From NCBI GenBank assembly GCA_031280235.1, contig JAITHA010000080.1, positions 1 through 38,173 of the forward strand: a DNA stretch of 38,173 nt. Direction: 5' to 3'. This DNA comes from Puniceicoccales bacterium (GTDB lineage Bacteria; Verrucomicrobiota; Verrucomicrobiia; Opitutales; UBA953). Under the pieces are notes generated by a model, which was given only the letters and a program-made list of their open reading frames with translations, was not told the DNA's origin and made no database searches. Below are positions 10,196 to 18,638 of the stretch, in pieces; positions within the stretch are counted from its first letter, which is position 1, and each line of letters starts with the position of its first letter. The translations under genes were made by a program, and so were the position numbers.

Positions 10196-10885
10196 TTATT
10201 TCACGGCGCCGACGATGACAAAACGCTCTGTTTCATCGTTGGGGAAATTGGTTTTCAAAACAATGCGTGCCGTGATGGGCTTATCTGTGCTTCGAGGGAT
10301 AATGCTTATCCGATAGTCCCGTCCCCCGGGCTTGCTTGGTGGGTGGAGGGTGGCGTCGAAACTTTCGGCAGGGGTTATTTGCAAGCCTGTAATTTTCACG
10401 GAACGATCCTCCAAAACAATTTTTGCCTGAACTTGTTTCGCCGTCTTGGGCGCATTCTTTTTCCAGAGGACAAAGGCTGGCTTGAGAGTCAAGATTGCCG
10501 GGACTGTAGTTTGGAAAAAAGCCACGGTCTCTTTCCCGTCTGAGGTTTTGACGGTGATCGTCTTACGCTGGAAACCAATGCGTTCGCCCACGGTAAAAAC
10601 GAGGCGAATCTTTCCCTTTGCGTCAGGCGCGTAGCTCTCGGCGTCAGCAGTACCCACGGTGCAATCGCAACCCGTCTTGATGCTGGTAATCCGCAACTCG
10701 GGAATCGCGGCCTTTACACGAAAAGGTAGCTCGGCCTTGACCTCCACCTGACCCGCTTCGCACGGCGCGATTACCTGAGGAACATCGAAAACGATACCAG
10801 CCTTCAGCGCAGCGGGAGCCAGCAATAGCAGGGATGTGAGGAGAAACGCCAGCGGGTGCAACTTGGAGAAAGCATCAGTTTTCAT
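10196..10885 (-). CDS. Exported DUF1573 family protein
   Basis: The ORF track extends upstream to 11152, but the real start is the ATG at 10885. It gives a classical signal peptide (AFLLTSLLLLAPAALKAG), and its ATG overlaps the TGA of the MauE-like gene in an ATGA junction. The mature protein of about 200 residues is an immunoglobulin-like beta domain of the DUF1573 type, marked by TGCDCT (Cys73 and Cys75 of 229 residues). DUF1573 proteins are secreted proteins without an agreed biochemical function. The conserved CxC next to a rhodanese and a MauE-like membrane protein hints at thiol or sulfur chemistry in the envelope; that link is inference. It is the last gene of a four-gene cassette and would be translationally coupled to the gene before it. 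Confidence 0.85.
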   Translation of the reverse strand: MKTDAFSKLHPLAFLLTSLLLLAPAALKAGIVFDVPQVIAPCEAGQVEVKAELPFRVKAAIPELRITSIKTGCDCTVGTADAESYAPDAKGKIRLVFTVGERIGFQRKTITVKTSDGKETVAFFQTTVPAILTLKPAFVLWKKNAPKTAKQVQAKIVLEDRSVKITGLQITPAESFDATLHPPSKPGGRDYRISIIPRSTDKPITARIVLKTNFPNDETERFVIVGAVK

Positions 10886-11316
10886 TTCTTTTTTTTCGAC
10901 AGGGAAAGTAGTCCGAGCAAACCTAAATCGCGCGCCACGAGCCAAGGGTAATTGGCTGTTTCCGTGCCACCAAAACAGCCGCACTGAATGTCGAGTCCAC
11001 GCGCCCATGCGGCAATAATGGCCCCGAGAAAAATCACCAGCAGGAGAGCAATCATTTCCTGCGCCGCAGCTCGCAGCCACGGCACCCAGAGGGAAATACC
11101 GGCCACAAACTCGACCCAAGGGAGAAAAAGCGCTGCTGGCCACACGGCCCACTCTGGCAGGAGGCTGTAGCTCTCAACAGCGTTTTGCGTCTCCCCCATT
11201 TCAACCAGTTTGAAGATGGCCGCGACGACGAACACCCCCGTCAAAACAAGCCGTGCGAGAGGTCGCACAAACCCCATCCATTTTTCCCGGCGAATGCCGG
11301 GCTGAACCCTTTTCAT
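10882..11316 (-). CDS. MauE/DoxX-like integral membrane protein
   Basis: A 144-residue protein with four predicted membrane segments (about 20-37, 57-80, 85-104 and 124-138). The short motif DIQCGCFGG (Cys112 and Cys114) lies between segments 3 and 4, typical of the MauE/DoxX family. MauE takes part in methylamine dehydrogenase maturation, and relatives are seen as small quinone-linked or thiol-redox membrane proteins. A mau pathway is not implied here. The long ORF start at 11448 lies inside the rhodanese gene. The ATG at 11316 overlaps the rhodanese TGA as ATGA and gives a normal MauE length. It is likely co-translated with its neighbours. The protein ends in a lysine run (SKKKK). Confidence 0.8.
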   Translation of the reverse strand: MKRVQPGIRREKWMGFVRPLARLVLTGVFVVAAIFKLVEMGETQNAVESYSLLPEWAVWPAALFLPWVEFVAGISLWVPWLRAAAQEMIALLLVIFLGAIIAAWARGLDIQCGCFGGTETANYPWLVARDLGLLGLLSLSKKKK

Positions 11317-11735
11317 GGCCACTTGAGCTCCTTGCCTATGCGCGCTGACATCTCCAACGCATCCCAGCCACCGCGCAAGACGTGCACGGGTTCGAGCTGG
11401 TATTCCTCGCCACGCAAACGCCGCGCGACTGCGTGGCTGGCCGAGCACTTGCTACTTCCGCAATACACGACAATGGGCCGCCCAGGGCTCCACGCCTCCA
11501 GCACGCCGACGATGGCCTGCGACCAATTATCTTCATTCAATAAAAGCGCTCCGGGAACATGCCCTCGCGAGAAATCGCCCTCGCCCCGCGCATCTATCCA
11601 CAAGGGCATCGGCAAGCGCAGGGCTGCCTCGGGCAAAATGTTCACTCCCTCGGGACGCGGCACAAGCAACGCCGTCGTGCCTGCTCCCAACGTCGCGCAC
11701 ATACCCAGCACCAGAAATGGACGCCAAGTCTTCAT
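11313..11735 (-). CDS. Membrane-anchored or secreted rhodanese-like protein
   Basis: A 140-residue single-domain rhodanese preceded by a hydrophobic N-terminus (about 5-25, WRPFLVLGMCATLGAGTTALL) that acts as signal or anchor. The fold is recognised from WIDARGEGDFSRGHVPGA and the active loop YCGSSKCSAS, with candidate nucleophile Cys92 and a second Cys97. Rhodaneses carry sulfur as a persulfide on the loop cysteine; CGSSKC is a plausible active loop. Being outside the cytoplasm and next to two other CxC proteins, it may act in envelope thiol chemistry (inference). It overlaps both neighbours by ATGA junctions, so the four genes should be made as one unit. Confidence 0.85.
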   Translation of the reverse strand: MKTWRPFLVLGMCATLGAGTTALLVPRPEGVNILPEAALRLPMPLWIDARGEGDFSRGHVPGALLLNEDNWSQAIVGVLEAWSPGRPIVVYCGSSKCSASHAVARRLRGEEYQLEPVHVLRGGWDALEMSARIGKELKWP

Positions 11736-12601
11736 GGTGCGGGAGGCTGCGAGAGCTTCTTCAGCGCGGCACGCGACGCCGTCCGCAAACGAAATTCGCC
11801 GCTCTGTGCATAACGCTCCAGCAAGGGCTTGTCGGAGGCATCCCCCCTCTTCCCCATGACGGCAAATGATGCCATGCGCAGCATGATCGGCTGCGTCTTA
11901 TCCACCGCCCAAATCCGCGCCTGGGCAAGCGCCCGGGCATCTGCCGCATCTGCCGCGACATGCAATGCCGTTATCTTGTCCTGCCATGGGATGGCCGTGT
12001 TCCCGATAACACGCACCGCCATCGCCCCCAACTCGTGCGCCCCAAGCCCAGCCTCGCTCGGCAAGCGCGACAGGGTCAAAAGCGCCGTCCCGGACATGGT
12101 AATACGCGTGTCGCTGCCTGCCTCTATGAGAGCGTCAAGAATCTGGCGGCGCACGGCATCATCCCTCTCGCGCCTCCAAAGAGAGTCGAGGAACTGGATA
12201 GTGTAGTTCTGCCAAACCAAGCCGACATCCGGCGCGGCATGCATCGCCAGGAAGCGACGCGCGAAACCATCCGGCCAATAGTCGCAAGCGATCAACTTCG
12301 CCGCCACATCGTTCTTGATGGCATCAAGCTGGTCAGGTTTGGCCGGATCATCCTTGGGCTTTTTTTCAAGAAAGTTTTGCAAGGCAAAAAAATCGTCTGC
12401 CGGAAGGGTCCGCCCAAGCTTCCCAACAGTGCGAATGCGGACGTCATATGAGCTGGCGGGAACAGCTCCGCAAATGAGTTTCACCGAATCTGAGACCGCA
12501 GGCGGCAAGGGCTGTCCCAAAGCTTGGGAAATGCCCGGCTGGAAAAAGGCCATGCCCAAAAGTATTGGGAAGAAGTGGAGAAGTTTGCGTACGGGATCCA
12601 T
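11732..12601 (-). CDS. Exported alpha-helical (HEAT-like) protein of unknown function
   Basis: The ATG at 12601 gives a clean signal peptide (KLLHFFPILLGMAFFQPGISQA) and a 289-residue product; the track's extension to 12721 adds a charged leader that does not fit. The mature protein is helix-rich with repeated hydrophobic pairs such as RRQILDALIEAGSDTRI, KITALHVAADAADARALAQ and MLRMASFAVMGKRGDAS. This spacing is typical of HEAT/armadillo-like solenoids. I see no catalytic motif and do not recognise a named family. It is the first gene of the cassette HEAT-rhodanese-MauE-DUF1573, and its TGA overlaps the rhodanese ATG. It is probably a periplasmic partner of the next three products, but that rests only on gene order. 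Confidence 0.7.
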   Translation of the reverse strand: MDPVRKLLHFFPILLGMAFFQPGISQALGQPLPPAVSDSVKLICGAVPASSYDVRIRTVGKLGRTLPADDFFALQNFLEKKPKDDPAKPDQLDAIKNDVAAKLIACDYWPDGFARRFLAMHAAPDVGLVWQNYTIQFLDSLWRRERDDAVRRQILDALIEAGSDTRITMSGTALLTLSRLPSEAGLGAHELGAMAVRVIGNTAIPWQDKITALHVAADAADARALAQARIWAVDKTQPIMLRMASFAVMGKRGDASDKPLLERYAQSGEFRLRTASRAALKKLSQPPAP

Positions 12602-12672
12602 AGGTATTCGAGAGTTTTCCGGACGGTGGCTCTTTGCGAAGGATAGGCAAGCCGCCTTCTCCTTTGTGCCGT

Positions 12673-13968
12673 TCATTCGCGCGTCTGGCCCGTGCCGTGT
12701 ACCTCGTATTTGTAGGAGCACAGCTCTTCCAAACCCATTGGGCCGCGGGCGTGCAGCTTGTCTGTGCTAATGCCGATTTCCGCCCCAAAGCCAAATTCTC
12801 CACCGTCGGTGAATCGTGTACTGGCGTTCCAATAGACGGTCGAGCTGTCCACGACGCCGAGGAAGAACTCCGCTTCCTTGGAATTTTCTGTTATTATGCC
12901 GTCGGAGTGTCGCGAGCCATGTTCGGTGATGTGCCCAATGGCGGCCTCCGTGCCATCGACAACGCGCAGGTTCACTATCAGGGCGAGATGTTCCGTGTCC
13001 CAGTCTGCCGGATTAGCCATGTGCAAATTTGCGCTGGAGAGGAGGGCACAGGCTGTTGCGTCAGCGCGGATTTCCACGTTTTGCGCACGCAGCGCGGCCA
13101 CGATTTGTGGCAGAAAAACGGGAGCTAGTGGCGCATCCACCAGCAAGGTCTCCATGGCGTTGCACACGCCGGGGCGCTGGCATTTGGCATTGATGATGAT
13201 TTTCTCCGCCATTGCCAGATCTGCCTCGCGGTGCACGAAGATGTGGCAAATGCCGTTGTAATGCTTGATCACGGGCATGCGCGCATGTTGCACGACACTC
13301 TCGATGAGCGCATGGCCGCCACGCGGAATCAGCAGGTCGATGTAGCGCTCAAGCGAGCACATCAGTGGCACGGCTTCGCGGGCCGTGCTCGGAACAAGCG
13401 CCACTGCGCCGTCCAAGCCATGCGTGGCCAGGGCTGCGCCCATGCTTGCCGCGAGACGCGTATTCGTCGCGTGCGCCTCGCTCCCCCCTCGCAAGAAACT
13501 CGCGTTGCCCGCCTTGAGGCAGAGCACCGCCGCGTCGAGCGTCACGTTGGGACGGGATTCGTAGATGATGCCAATTACGCCGATAGGCACGCGGCGTTTG
13601 AGAATGCGCAGGCCATTGGGGCGCGTCCATTCGCGGAGGATTTCTCCCACCGGGTCGGGCAGTTCCGCCACACTCCAAAGCGCTTCCACCGCAGCCTTAA
13701 GCCGCGCCGGTGTGAGGCGTAGCCGGTCGAGCATCGCTGGCGAGAGGGCGCGCGCCTCTCCCTTTGCGATATCGTGCGCGTTTGCTTCGAGGATCTGCCG
13801 GGCATCGCCCAATACCGCCTCGCCAATGGCGCGGATGACCGCATTCTTGCGCGCCGTGCCCAACATGGCCAGTTTGCGAGAAGCCTCGCGGGCACGAGCG
13901 GCAAGCGAGGTCAGCACCAGCGACAGCTCGCCGGGCGCGGACTCATGGGCGCGGGACTCTGTATTCAT
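12673..13968 (-). CDS. proA: Glutamate-5-semialdehyde dehydrogenase (gamma-glutamyl phosphate reductase)
   Basis: Catalyses the second step of proline synthesis, NADPH-dependent reduction of gamma-glutamyl phosphate to glutamate semialdehyde, in the cytoplasm. The 431-residue length fits the family. Diagnostic stretches are GVIGIIYESRPNVT, LRGGSEAHATN, PRGGHALIESV and the catalytic-cysteine motif CQRPGVCNAMETLLV (Cys near residue 268). They are followed by HITEHGSRHSDGIITE and the C-terminal GRGPMGLEEL-type segment, seen here as ARGPMGLEEL. The ATG at 13968 (MNTESRAHES) is chosen over the 14259 start, whose extra 97 residues are arginine-rich and overlap the LysM gene and its terminator. No proB is adjacent. 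The gene probably has its own promoter, since a terminator-like hairpin lies just upstream. Confidence 0.95.
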   Translation of the reverse strand: MNTESRAHESAPGELSLVLTSLAARAREASRKLAMLGTARKNAVIRAIGEAVLGDARQILEANAHDIAKGEARALSPAMLDRLRLTPARLKAAVEALWSVAELPDPVGEILREWTRPNGLRILKRRVPIGVIGIIYESRPNVTLDAAVLCLKAGNASFLRGGSEAHATNTRLAASMGAALATHGLDGAVALVPSTAREAVPLMCSLERYIDLLIPRGGHALIESVVQHARMPVIKHYNGICHIFVHREADLAMAEKIIINAKCQRPGVCNAMETLLVDAPLAPVFLPQIVAALRAQNVEIRADATACALLSSANLHMANPADWDTEHLALIVNLRVVDGTEAAIGHITEHGSRHSDGIITENSKEAEFFLGVVDSSTVYWNASTRFTDGGEFGFGAEIGISTDKLHARGPMGLEELCSYKYEVHGTGQTRE

Positions 13969-14021
13969 AGCGACGACAGAAAGGCAAAAATCGCCCAACC
14001 ACGAGAAGTTTGTGCAGATAG

Positions 14022-14060
14022 AAAAAAGCCCCGCACCACAGACGTGGGCAGAGCTTCTTT
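14022..14060 (-). terminator. Probable intrinsic terminator after the LysM gene
   Basis: On the minus strand a stem AAGCTCTGC/GCGGGGCTT (with G-U pairs) is followed by a run of six Ts, 24-60 nt beyond the LysM stop codon and before proA. The stem is imperfect, so efficiency is uncertain. Confidence 0.5.
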
Positions 14061-14083
14061 TGGGGGAGAGGAGAGAGGCGATA

Positions 14084-14938
14084 TCAATTACCCGGCGCCG
14101 GGACACCGTCGGAAATACCGTCGCCCTCATTGGGCCTGGCCGTCTCGGCAAACACCCTGTCAAGCTCGGAGAAACCGCCATCCGGCACGGCAGGAGCATC
14201 TGGCGAAACTGGCGTCGGCTTTTCGGTCGCAATCGTCTGGCTGTTGTTAGCGGATACACCTGATATCTCAGAGCCTGCTTGCGGGAGGTACAAAGTCTGC
14301 CCTTCGCGAATGCGGTCGCTGGTCAGATTGTTGATAGATTTGATCTTGGTGACGCTCGTCTTGTTGCGGAGTGCAATAGTCCCGAGCACATCACCTGGCT
14401 TCACTACGTAGGCAACTGTCCCTTCCGGCGAAACAGCATTCTTCTTTTGGCCAGAGCCGCCGCCCGGCACTTGGGTGCCTTTCCCCGGGATGACAATGAC
14501 TTGGCCCTGCTTGAGGGTCGCGTTCTCGTTAAGCCCGTTGGCTTCGGCCAAAGCCTTGCGGGTGATTTTCTCGCGCTTGGCGATGCGCCAAAGGCTGTCT
14601 CCCGACTTCACCCTGTAGGAACGACCCTCGGCAGGCTGCACTGGCGGAGGCGGCGGAGGGGCGCGGTGTTCTACGACTGGCGGCGGTGGCGGCAAGGGCG
14701 GTGTAACGGGGCCATGGTGCTCGACAACGCCTGCGTCCTGCGCACCGTTAATGGCCGATACACGAGCAACGTCGCCGCCCCGAGCGGACTCGACTGGGCG
14801 GGCGGGGGCGAAGACGACGCCGTTGTCCTTTTTGTCCTCGTAACCCGAGGAAGAGTGACAACCGCCGCCGCCGGAGATCAATGCAAGCCCGACGGCGTGC
14901 AGGAGCACGACTGCTGAGATAGTGATGGTGGATTTCAT
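14084..14938 (-). CDS. Secreted or lipoprotein double-LysM protein
   Basis: A 284-residue envelope protein that should bind peptidoglycan through two LysM domains. The first is at about residues 103-147 (YRVKSGDSLWRIAKREK, ending in VIVIPGKG). The second is at about 176-222 (YVVKPGDVLGTIALRNK, ending in TLYLPQAG). Between the export signal and LysM 1 is a proline-rich linker (PPLPPPPPVVEH). The start ATG at 14938 gives a hydrophobic signal (ITISAVVLLHAVGLALISGGGGC). The cysteine after a glycine run could be a lipidated Cys, though GGGC is a weak lipobox. About 60 C-terminal residues have no recognised domain. It lies 73 bp after murD in the same direction, a sensible partner for a wall-synthesis gene. 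No hydrolase domain is seen, so it may be a wall-binding adaptor. Confidence 0.85.
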   Translation of the reverse strand: MKSTITISAVVLLHAVGLALISGGGGCHSSSGYEDKKDNGVVFAPARPVESARGGDVARVSAINGAQDAGVVEHHGPVTPPLPPPPPVVEHRAPPPPPPVQPAEGRSYRVKSGDSLWRIAKREKITRKALAEANGLNENATLKQGQVIVIPGKGTQVPGGGSGQKKNAVSPEGTVAYVVKPGDVLGTIALRNKTSVTKIKSINNLTSDRIREGQTLYLPQAGSEISGVSANNSQTIATEKPTPVSPDAPAVPDGGFSELDRVFAETARPNEGDGISDGVPAPGN

Positions 14939-15011
14939 ATCTGTGGAAAGTTGCCCGTTAAGGTGATAAAAAAGTAGGGGCACTTTTGAGCGATTTGTGA
15001 AAATAGACAAA

Positions 15012-16298
15012 TCATTTCCGCGCCATGGCATCATTTTTTATGGCGAGTACGGCCTGCTCAAAAATTTGGCCTCGTTCGGCATAGCTTTTGAACATGTCGA
15101 AGCTAGCAAAACCCGGGCTAAAAAGGACTCTCTCGCCTGGGCGAGCCAGCTGGGCTGCGGCAGCCACAGCGGCAGGCAAGCTTGCATAGACGTGGCTCAA
15201 AACTCCCTGTTCTTCAAGGTGCTTGCGCATATGTGGTGCGCTTTCCCCGATGAGGCTCGCACTGCGAATACGCCCGGCCAATGCCTTGGCGAAAGCGGCC
15301 AAATCGCCCCCTTTGGAAAGACCGCCGCCCATCCAGTGAATTCCCACATCCGGGAAAGTTTCCAAGGCCGACAAAACGGCGTGAAAATTGGTGCCCTTGG
15401 AGTCATTCCACCACTCCACGCCAGCGACCTCTGCGACCTTGGCGAGCCTGTGCCCTGCCAGAACAAAGGAGCTAGCCGCCTCTTCCAAGCGAGACTCCTC
15501 CCACCCAGCAGCAAGCCAGTAGCGGCGGGCCAACGCATAGTTCTCGCGCTGCGGATAGGAGGCAAAAACGCTCTCTGGCGGCACCTTGCCCTCCACCTCG
15601 GCGCGCGAAGCCACCACCACAAAAGCGGGCAACGACAAACCAACGCAACATGCATATTGCGCGACCGATTCGCCCACAAAAAGACGCGGCGAAGCGAGGC
15701 GTTCCACCAGCCTGTACTTGGCGCGAAAATACGCCTCCACAGACCCATGCCGGTCGAGGTGATCCTCGGCGATATTTGTCCACAGCAGGTTGTGCGGCGC
15801 GAAATGCTCCATGTCCTCCGATTGGAAAGAACTCACCTCACAAACGGGCAGCAAGGCATGGCCCTCAGCCTGCCCAAGTACATTCGCCAAGGGGTAGCCG
15901 ACATTCCCGACCGCCACGGCAGCACGCCCGTCGCGCTTGTGCGCGTGAACGAGGAACTCCGTCAGCGTGGTTTTGCCGTTGGTACCCGTCACCGCCACGA
16001 TGGGCGATGGCCAGAAGAGAGCTGAAAAATCAAGTTCGCCGAGGCACCGAGCTCCAGAGGCACGTGCGGTGCGCAGCCACGGATGCCCCTGCGCAAAACC
16101 CGGGCTGTAAACCACGAGGTCATGTCCGGCGGCATCGGCAGGCCCGAAGCGCGTGTTCGCCCCGAAGCGCTCGTCGTAGATGACAGGCCTGGCGCCAAGC
16201 TGCACCAGCCATTGCGCGGCGGCGGCACCGCTAACGCCCGAGCCAAGAACGGCGACAGGCCGCCCCAGGCGCGCGGTGATGTCGGGTGGGATCAGCAC
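15012..16298 (-). CDS. murD: UDP-N-acetylmuramoylalanine--D-glutamate ligase
   Basis: MurD adds D-glutamate to UDP-MurNAc-L-alanine in the cytoplasmic phase of peptidoglycan synthesis. Seen here are the N-terminal nucleotide-sugar domain (AVLGSGVSGAAAA), the Mur-ligase ATP loop VTGTNGKTTLTEF, the central motif EDHLDRHGSVEAYFRAKY, and the C-terminal NDSKGTNFHA and GGLSKGGD. About 428 residues is close to the family's 430-450. The start is uncertain. The track begins at a TTG (16328) that would overlap ispH by 14 bp, whereas the GTG at 16298 puts the N-terminus the usual distance before the first glycine motif, so I use it. It sits 16 bp after ispH, without the usual mur neighbours. Confidence 0.93.
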   Translation of the reverse strand: MLIPPDITARLGRPVAVLGSGVSGAAAAQWLVQLGARPVIYDERFGANTRFGPADAAGHDLVVYSPGFAQGHPWLRTARASGARCLGELDFSALFWPSPIVAVTGTNGKTTLTEFLVHAHKRDGRAAVAVGNVGYPLANVLGQAEGHALLPVCEVSSFQSEDMEHFAPHNLLWTNIAEDHLDRHGSVEAYFRAKYRLVERLASPRLFVGESVAQYACCVGLSLPAFVVVASRAEVEGKVPPESVFASYPQRENYALARRYWLAAGWEESRLEEAASSFVLAGHRLAKVAEVAGVEWWNDSKGTNFHAVLSALETFPDVGIHWMGGGLSKGGDLAAFAKALAGRIRSASLIGESAPHMRKHLEEQGVLSHVYASLPAAVAAAAQLARPGERVLFSPGFASFDMFKSYAERGQIFEQAVLAIKNDAMARK

Positions 16299-16314
16299 TG
16301 GGCAAGCGCGGCAT

Positions 16315-17190
16315 TCAAGTCGAAGCAAGCTTCTCGCAAGCCTCGTCGATGAGAAAACCCGGTGTGGATGCGCCAGCCGTCACCCCGATCACCTTGTACT
16401 GGCCAAGCTGCTCCAAATCCAGCTCGGCGGCTGTCTCAACGTGGTAGCACGGCAACTTTTGTTTTTCCACAAGAGCCGCGAGTTTCACAGTGTTGGCTGA
16501 GTGGCGCCCGCCGATGACAACGATGGCCTCGGCGCCCTGTTTTGCCAACACGAGCACATCGCTCTGCCGCTCACGAGTCGCGCCGCAAATGGTATTGAAA
16601 ACCAGCGCACCCGGGTAGCGCTGCCGCAGATATTGCGCCAGGCGCTCGAAATCAAAGGTGAACATCGTGGACTGGGAGACCATGCAGATCTTGTCTTCCA
16701 GCGGCGGCAGGAAATCGATGTCTTTCTCCGTACTGATGACATGCCCCCGTCCTTCCGTGTATCCCATGAGGCCAATCACCTCCGGGTGTTTTGGGTCGCC
16801 GAAGATGACCGTCGTGTAACCCTTGCGCGCGTGGAGCTTGATTCGCCCGGCGATGGAGCCGACGTCCGGGCAAGTGGCATCGCGAAATTTCATGCCGAGC
16901 TGCTTCAAGTACCCGCGCCTCTCCGGTGAAATGCCATGCGCGCGCACAACCATCACGGCGCGTTGTTTCTCGGCATCCGTCAGCCCAAACTCAAGGCTGG
17001 TCTGGCTCAGGTAATCGCCCACTTCACGGATTCCCTCCGCCTCCAACCTCTCCATCATTTGGCTATTATGAATGAGAGGACCATCGGTGAAAACGGGGCG
17101 TTTTCCTTGCGTGGCGTACTCACGTGCGATCTCAATGGCACGTTCAACACCCCAACAAAAACCGGCAGATCTGGCTCGGATGACTTTCAT
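16315..17190 (-). CDS. ispH: 4-hydroxy-3-methylbut-2-enyl diphosphate reductase
   Basis: Final enzyme of the non-mevalonate (MEP) isoprenoid pathway; an iron-sulfur protein that converts HMBPP to IPP and DMAPP. All three cluster cysteines are visible: Cys12 in AGFCWGVERA, one in DATCPDVG and one in NTICGATRERQ. Other family motifs are GPLIHNSQ, VRAHGISP, FGDPKHPEVIGL, VSQSTMFT, GGRHSANT and the C-terminal VTAGASTPGFLI. The ATG at 17190 (MKVIRARSAGFC) is the conserved start; the 28 extra residues in the track overlap rbfA and are not plausible. Its product supplies the polyprenyl diphosphate synthase encoded elsewhere in the window. It sits between rbfA (31 bp) and murD (16 bp), probably in one transcript. 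Confidence 0.96.
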   Translation of the reverse strand: MKVIRARSAGFCWGVERAIEIAREYATQGKRPVFTDGPLIHNSQMMERLEAEGIREVGDYLSQTSLEFGLTDAEKQRAVMVVRAHGISPERRGYLKQLGMKFRDATCPDVGSIAGRIKLHARKGYTTVIFGDPKHPEVIGLMGYTEGRGHVISTEKDIDFLPPLEDKICMVSQSTMFTFDFERLAQYLRQRYPGALVFNTICGATRERQSDVLVLAKQGAEAIVVIGGRHSANTVKLAALVEKQKLPCYHVETAAELDLEQLGQYKVIGVTAGASTPGFLIDEACEKLAST

Positions 17191-17221
17191 GCCCGCCACG
17201 CTGCTGCGCCGACGGGAAAAC

Positions 17222-17590
17222 TCAACTTTCAAAAGCCGCCGCGCGTGCCGCGTCTTCACGTGCAACAGCATCAAGTGCGTTGATCAAGCGCGAGCCGCGC
17301 TCGGGCGAGGAATCGTAGGCAAAACGCACACTCGGCGTGTACTTGATACGCACTCGGTTAAAGACGGCAGCCTTGAGCGTCTTGAGTATCCGTTGTAAAA
17401 AAATCTGGGCCCTGCGGCGTTCATCAGCATCGCCGACCACGGAGAAATACACCACGGCGTTGTGCAAGTCAGGCGATATCTCAACGCCCGTGAAGGTAAT
17501 ACACGTGGACTCCGTACGCCAGCGAGCGTGCAACTGCTCACTAAATTCCTGCAGTAAAAGCTGATTGAGGCGGATGGTGCGCTGGGACAT
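17222..17590 (-). CDS. rbfA: 30S ribosome-binding factor A
   Basis: RbfA is a small KH-fold protein that binds immature 30S subunits and helps process and fold the 5' end of 16S rRNA. The 122-residue product has the family's layout: N-terminal helix RTIRLNQLLLQEFSEQL, the segment TFTGVEISPDLHNAVVYFSV, and RVRIKYTPSVRFAYDSSPERG near the end. The ATG at 17590 lacks a clear Shine-Dalgarno. In many bacteria rbfA follows infB; here it is between tyrA (44 bp upstream) and ispH (31 bp downstream), all minus strand, suggesting co-transcription. Confidence 0.93.
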   Translation of the reverse strand: MSQRTIRLNQLLLQEFSEQLHARWRTESTCITFTGVEISPDLHNAVVYFSVVGDADERRRAQIFLQRILKTLKAAVFNRVRIKYTPSVRFAYDSSPERGSRLINALDAVAREDAARAAAFES

Positions 17591-17634
17591 GGGGCGGGAA
17601 AGCTACGTGCGAAACGAAGGCGAGCAATGGCATT

Positions 17635-18510
17635 CTATGTGACGGGCAGTGAAAGCTCGGCGTCCAAATGTTCGCGCCAATTTTTCCCAGTGACCAGAAA
17701 CGCCTGCACGGTATCAAAATCCTCCGCGGCGATGGCGACGCGCAAGTGCTCCAACTCCGCCTGATAATCCTCAAGAGCGCGCAACACCTGTCTGCGATTT
17801 TCCTGCACGATGGCGCGCCACATCAAGGGGTCGCCAGCAGCCACGCGCGTTGTATCCCTCAAACCCGGCCCACCCAAGCGACGCCATTCCAAGGGCTTGC
17901 GTTGCAAGAGAACGGAGAGGGCCGCCGCCGCAAGATGTGGGAGATGGCTCGTGTGCGCCACAACCCTGTCGTGCACGCCTGGGGAAAACATCACGACACG
18001 TGTACCAAGCGCTGCCCAAAAATGCGCCACAGCCTCGATAGCCTCCACTGGCACGGGCGGCTTCTCCTGCGGGGTGACGAAGCACACACGCCCTTCGAAA
18101 AGATCCGCCCGGGCATGCTCAAGGCCGGACTTCTCCGACCCCGCCATGGGATGCGCGCCGACAAAGGCCACCCCCTCCGGCAAAACACCCTGCACGGCCT
18201 CACACACATGCCCCTTTGTGCTCCCCACATCCGTCACCAGCGCACCCACGCCAAGGCCGGGCGCAGCCAAAGCCAGCGTGTCGGCAATCCTGTCCGCAGG
18301 TACGCACACCACGACGAGGGCTGCCCCACGCACACAATCCTCCGGGGTCTCGTGGACGCTGTCGCACCACGACTGCGCGACGCACCTAGAACGCGTGCCA
18401 GCACTCCGCGACCACGCCGCAAGATGCCCCGCCAGCCCCCGTGCGCGTGCGGCCTGCATGAGCGAGGCACCGAGTAATCCAGGCCCGAGTATGGCGATTT
18501 TGCTAAACAC
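17635..18510 (-). CDS. tyrA: Prephenate dehydrogenase (TyrA family)
   Basis: NAD(P)-dependent enzyme of tyrosine synthesis that oxidatively decarboxylates prephenate (or dehydrogenates arogenate). The 291-residue protein starts at GTG 18510 with the Rossmann motif IAILGPGLLGASL. It then shows VVVCVPADRI, VTDVGSTKG, the family signature GAHPMAGSEKSG, and the helical C-terminal domain with HDRVVAHTSHLPHL and GPGLRDTTRVAAGDP. There is no fused chorismate mutase or ACT domain, so feedback by tyrosine through ACT is not expected. It is the first gene of the minus-strand group tyrA-rbfA-ispH-murD and diverges from the FGE-like gene. Substrate choice between prephenate and arogenate cannot be told from sequence alone. 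Confidence 0.93.
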   Translation of the reverse strand: MFSKIAILGPGLLGASLMQAARARGLAGHLAAWSRSAGTRSRCVAQSWCDSVHETPEDCVRGAALVVVCVPADRIADTLALAAPGLGVGALVTDVGSTKGHVCEAVQGVLPEGVAFVGAHPMAGSEKSGLEHARADLFEGRVCFVTPQEKPPVPVEAIEAVAHFWAALGTRVVMFSPGVHDRVVAHTSHLPHLAAAALSVLLQRKPLEWRRLGGPGLRDTTRVAAGDPLMWRAIVQENRRQVLRALEDYQAELEHLRVAIAAEDFDTVQAFLVTGKNWREHLDAELSLPVT

Positions 18511-18542
18511 GATTTCGGTTTCGTTTTACGAGTTGAAAGGAC

Positions 18543-18567
18543 GGGGCTAATGGGCAATTTGAGCCCC
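18543..18567. promoter_or_regulatory. Hairpin in the divergent promoter region between tyrA and the FGE-like gene
   Basis: The 128 bp between tyrA and the plus-strand gene must hold promoters in both directions. Within it, GGGGCT and AGCCCC form a 6-bp inverted repeat separated by 13 bases. It could be an operator or an RNA hairpin in the 5' leader of the plus-strand gene. TTGAAA just upstream (plus strand) resembles a -35, but no good -10 is at the right distance. Confidence 0.3.
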
Positions 18568-18638
18568 ATGTCCACGCAAAGAATTCGTGTCTGCCGACTC
18601 CCTGCCAACAGGGCGCGGCCCAGCCAAGCCAACGCAGC

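Noticed and set aside
12673-13968. proA without proB as evidence of a broken proline pathway
   Set aside because: proA and proB are often unlinked; the window cannot show absence.
13969-14259. Long N-terminal extension of proA
   Set aside because: Arginine-rich, overlaps the LysM gene and terminator; the ATG at 13968 gives the family's normal length.
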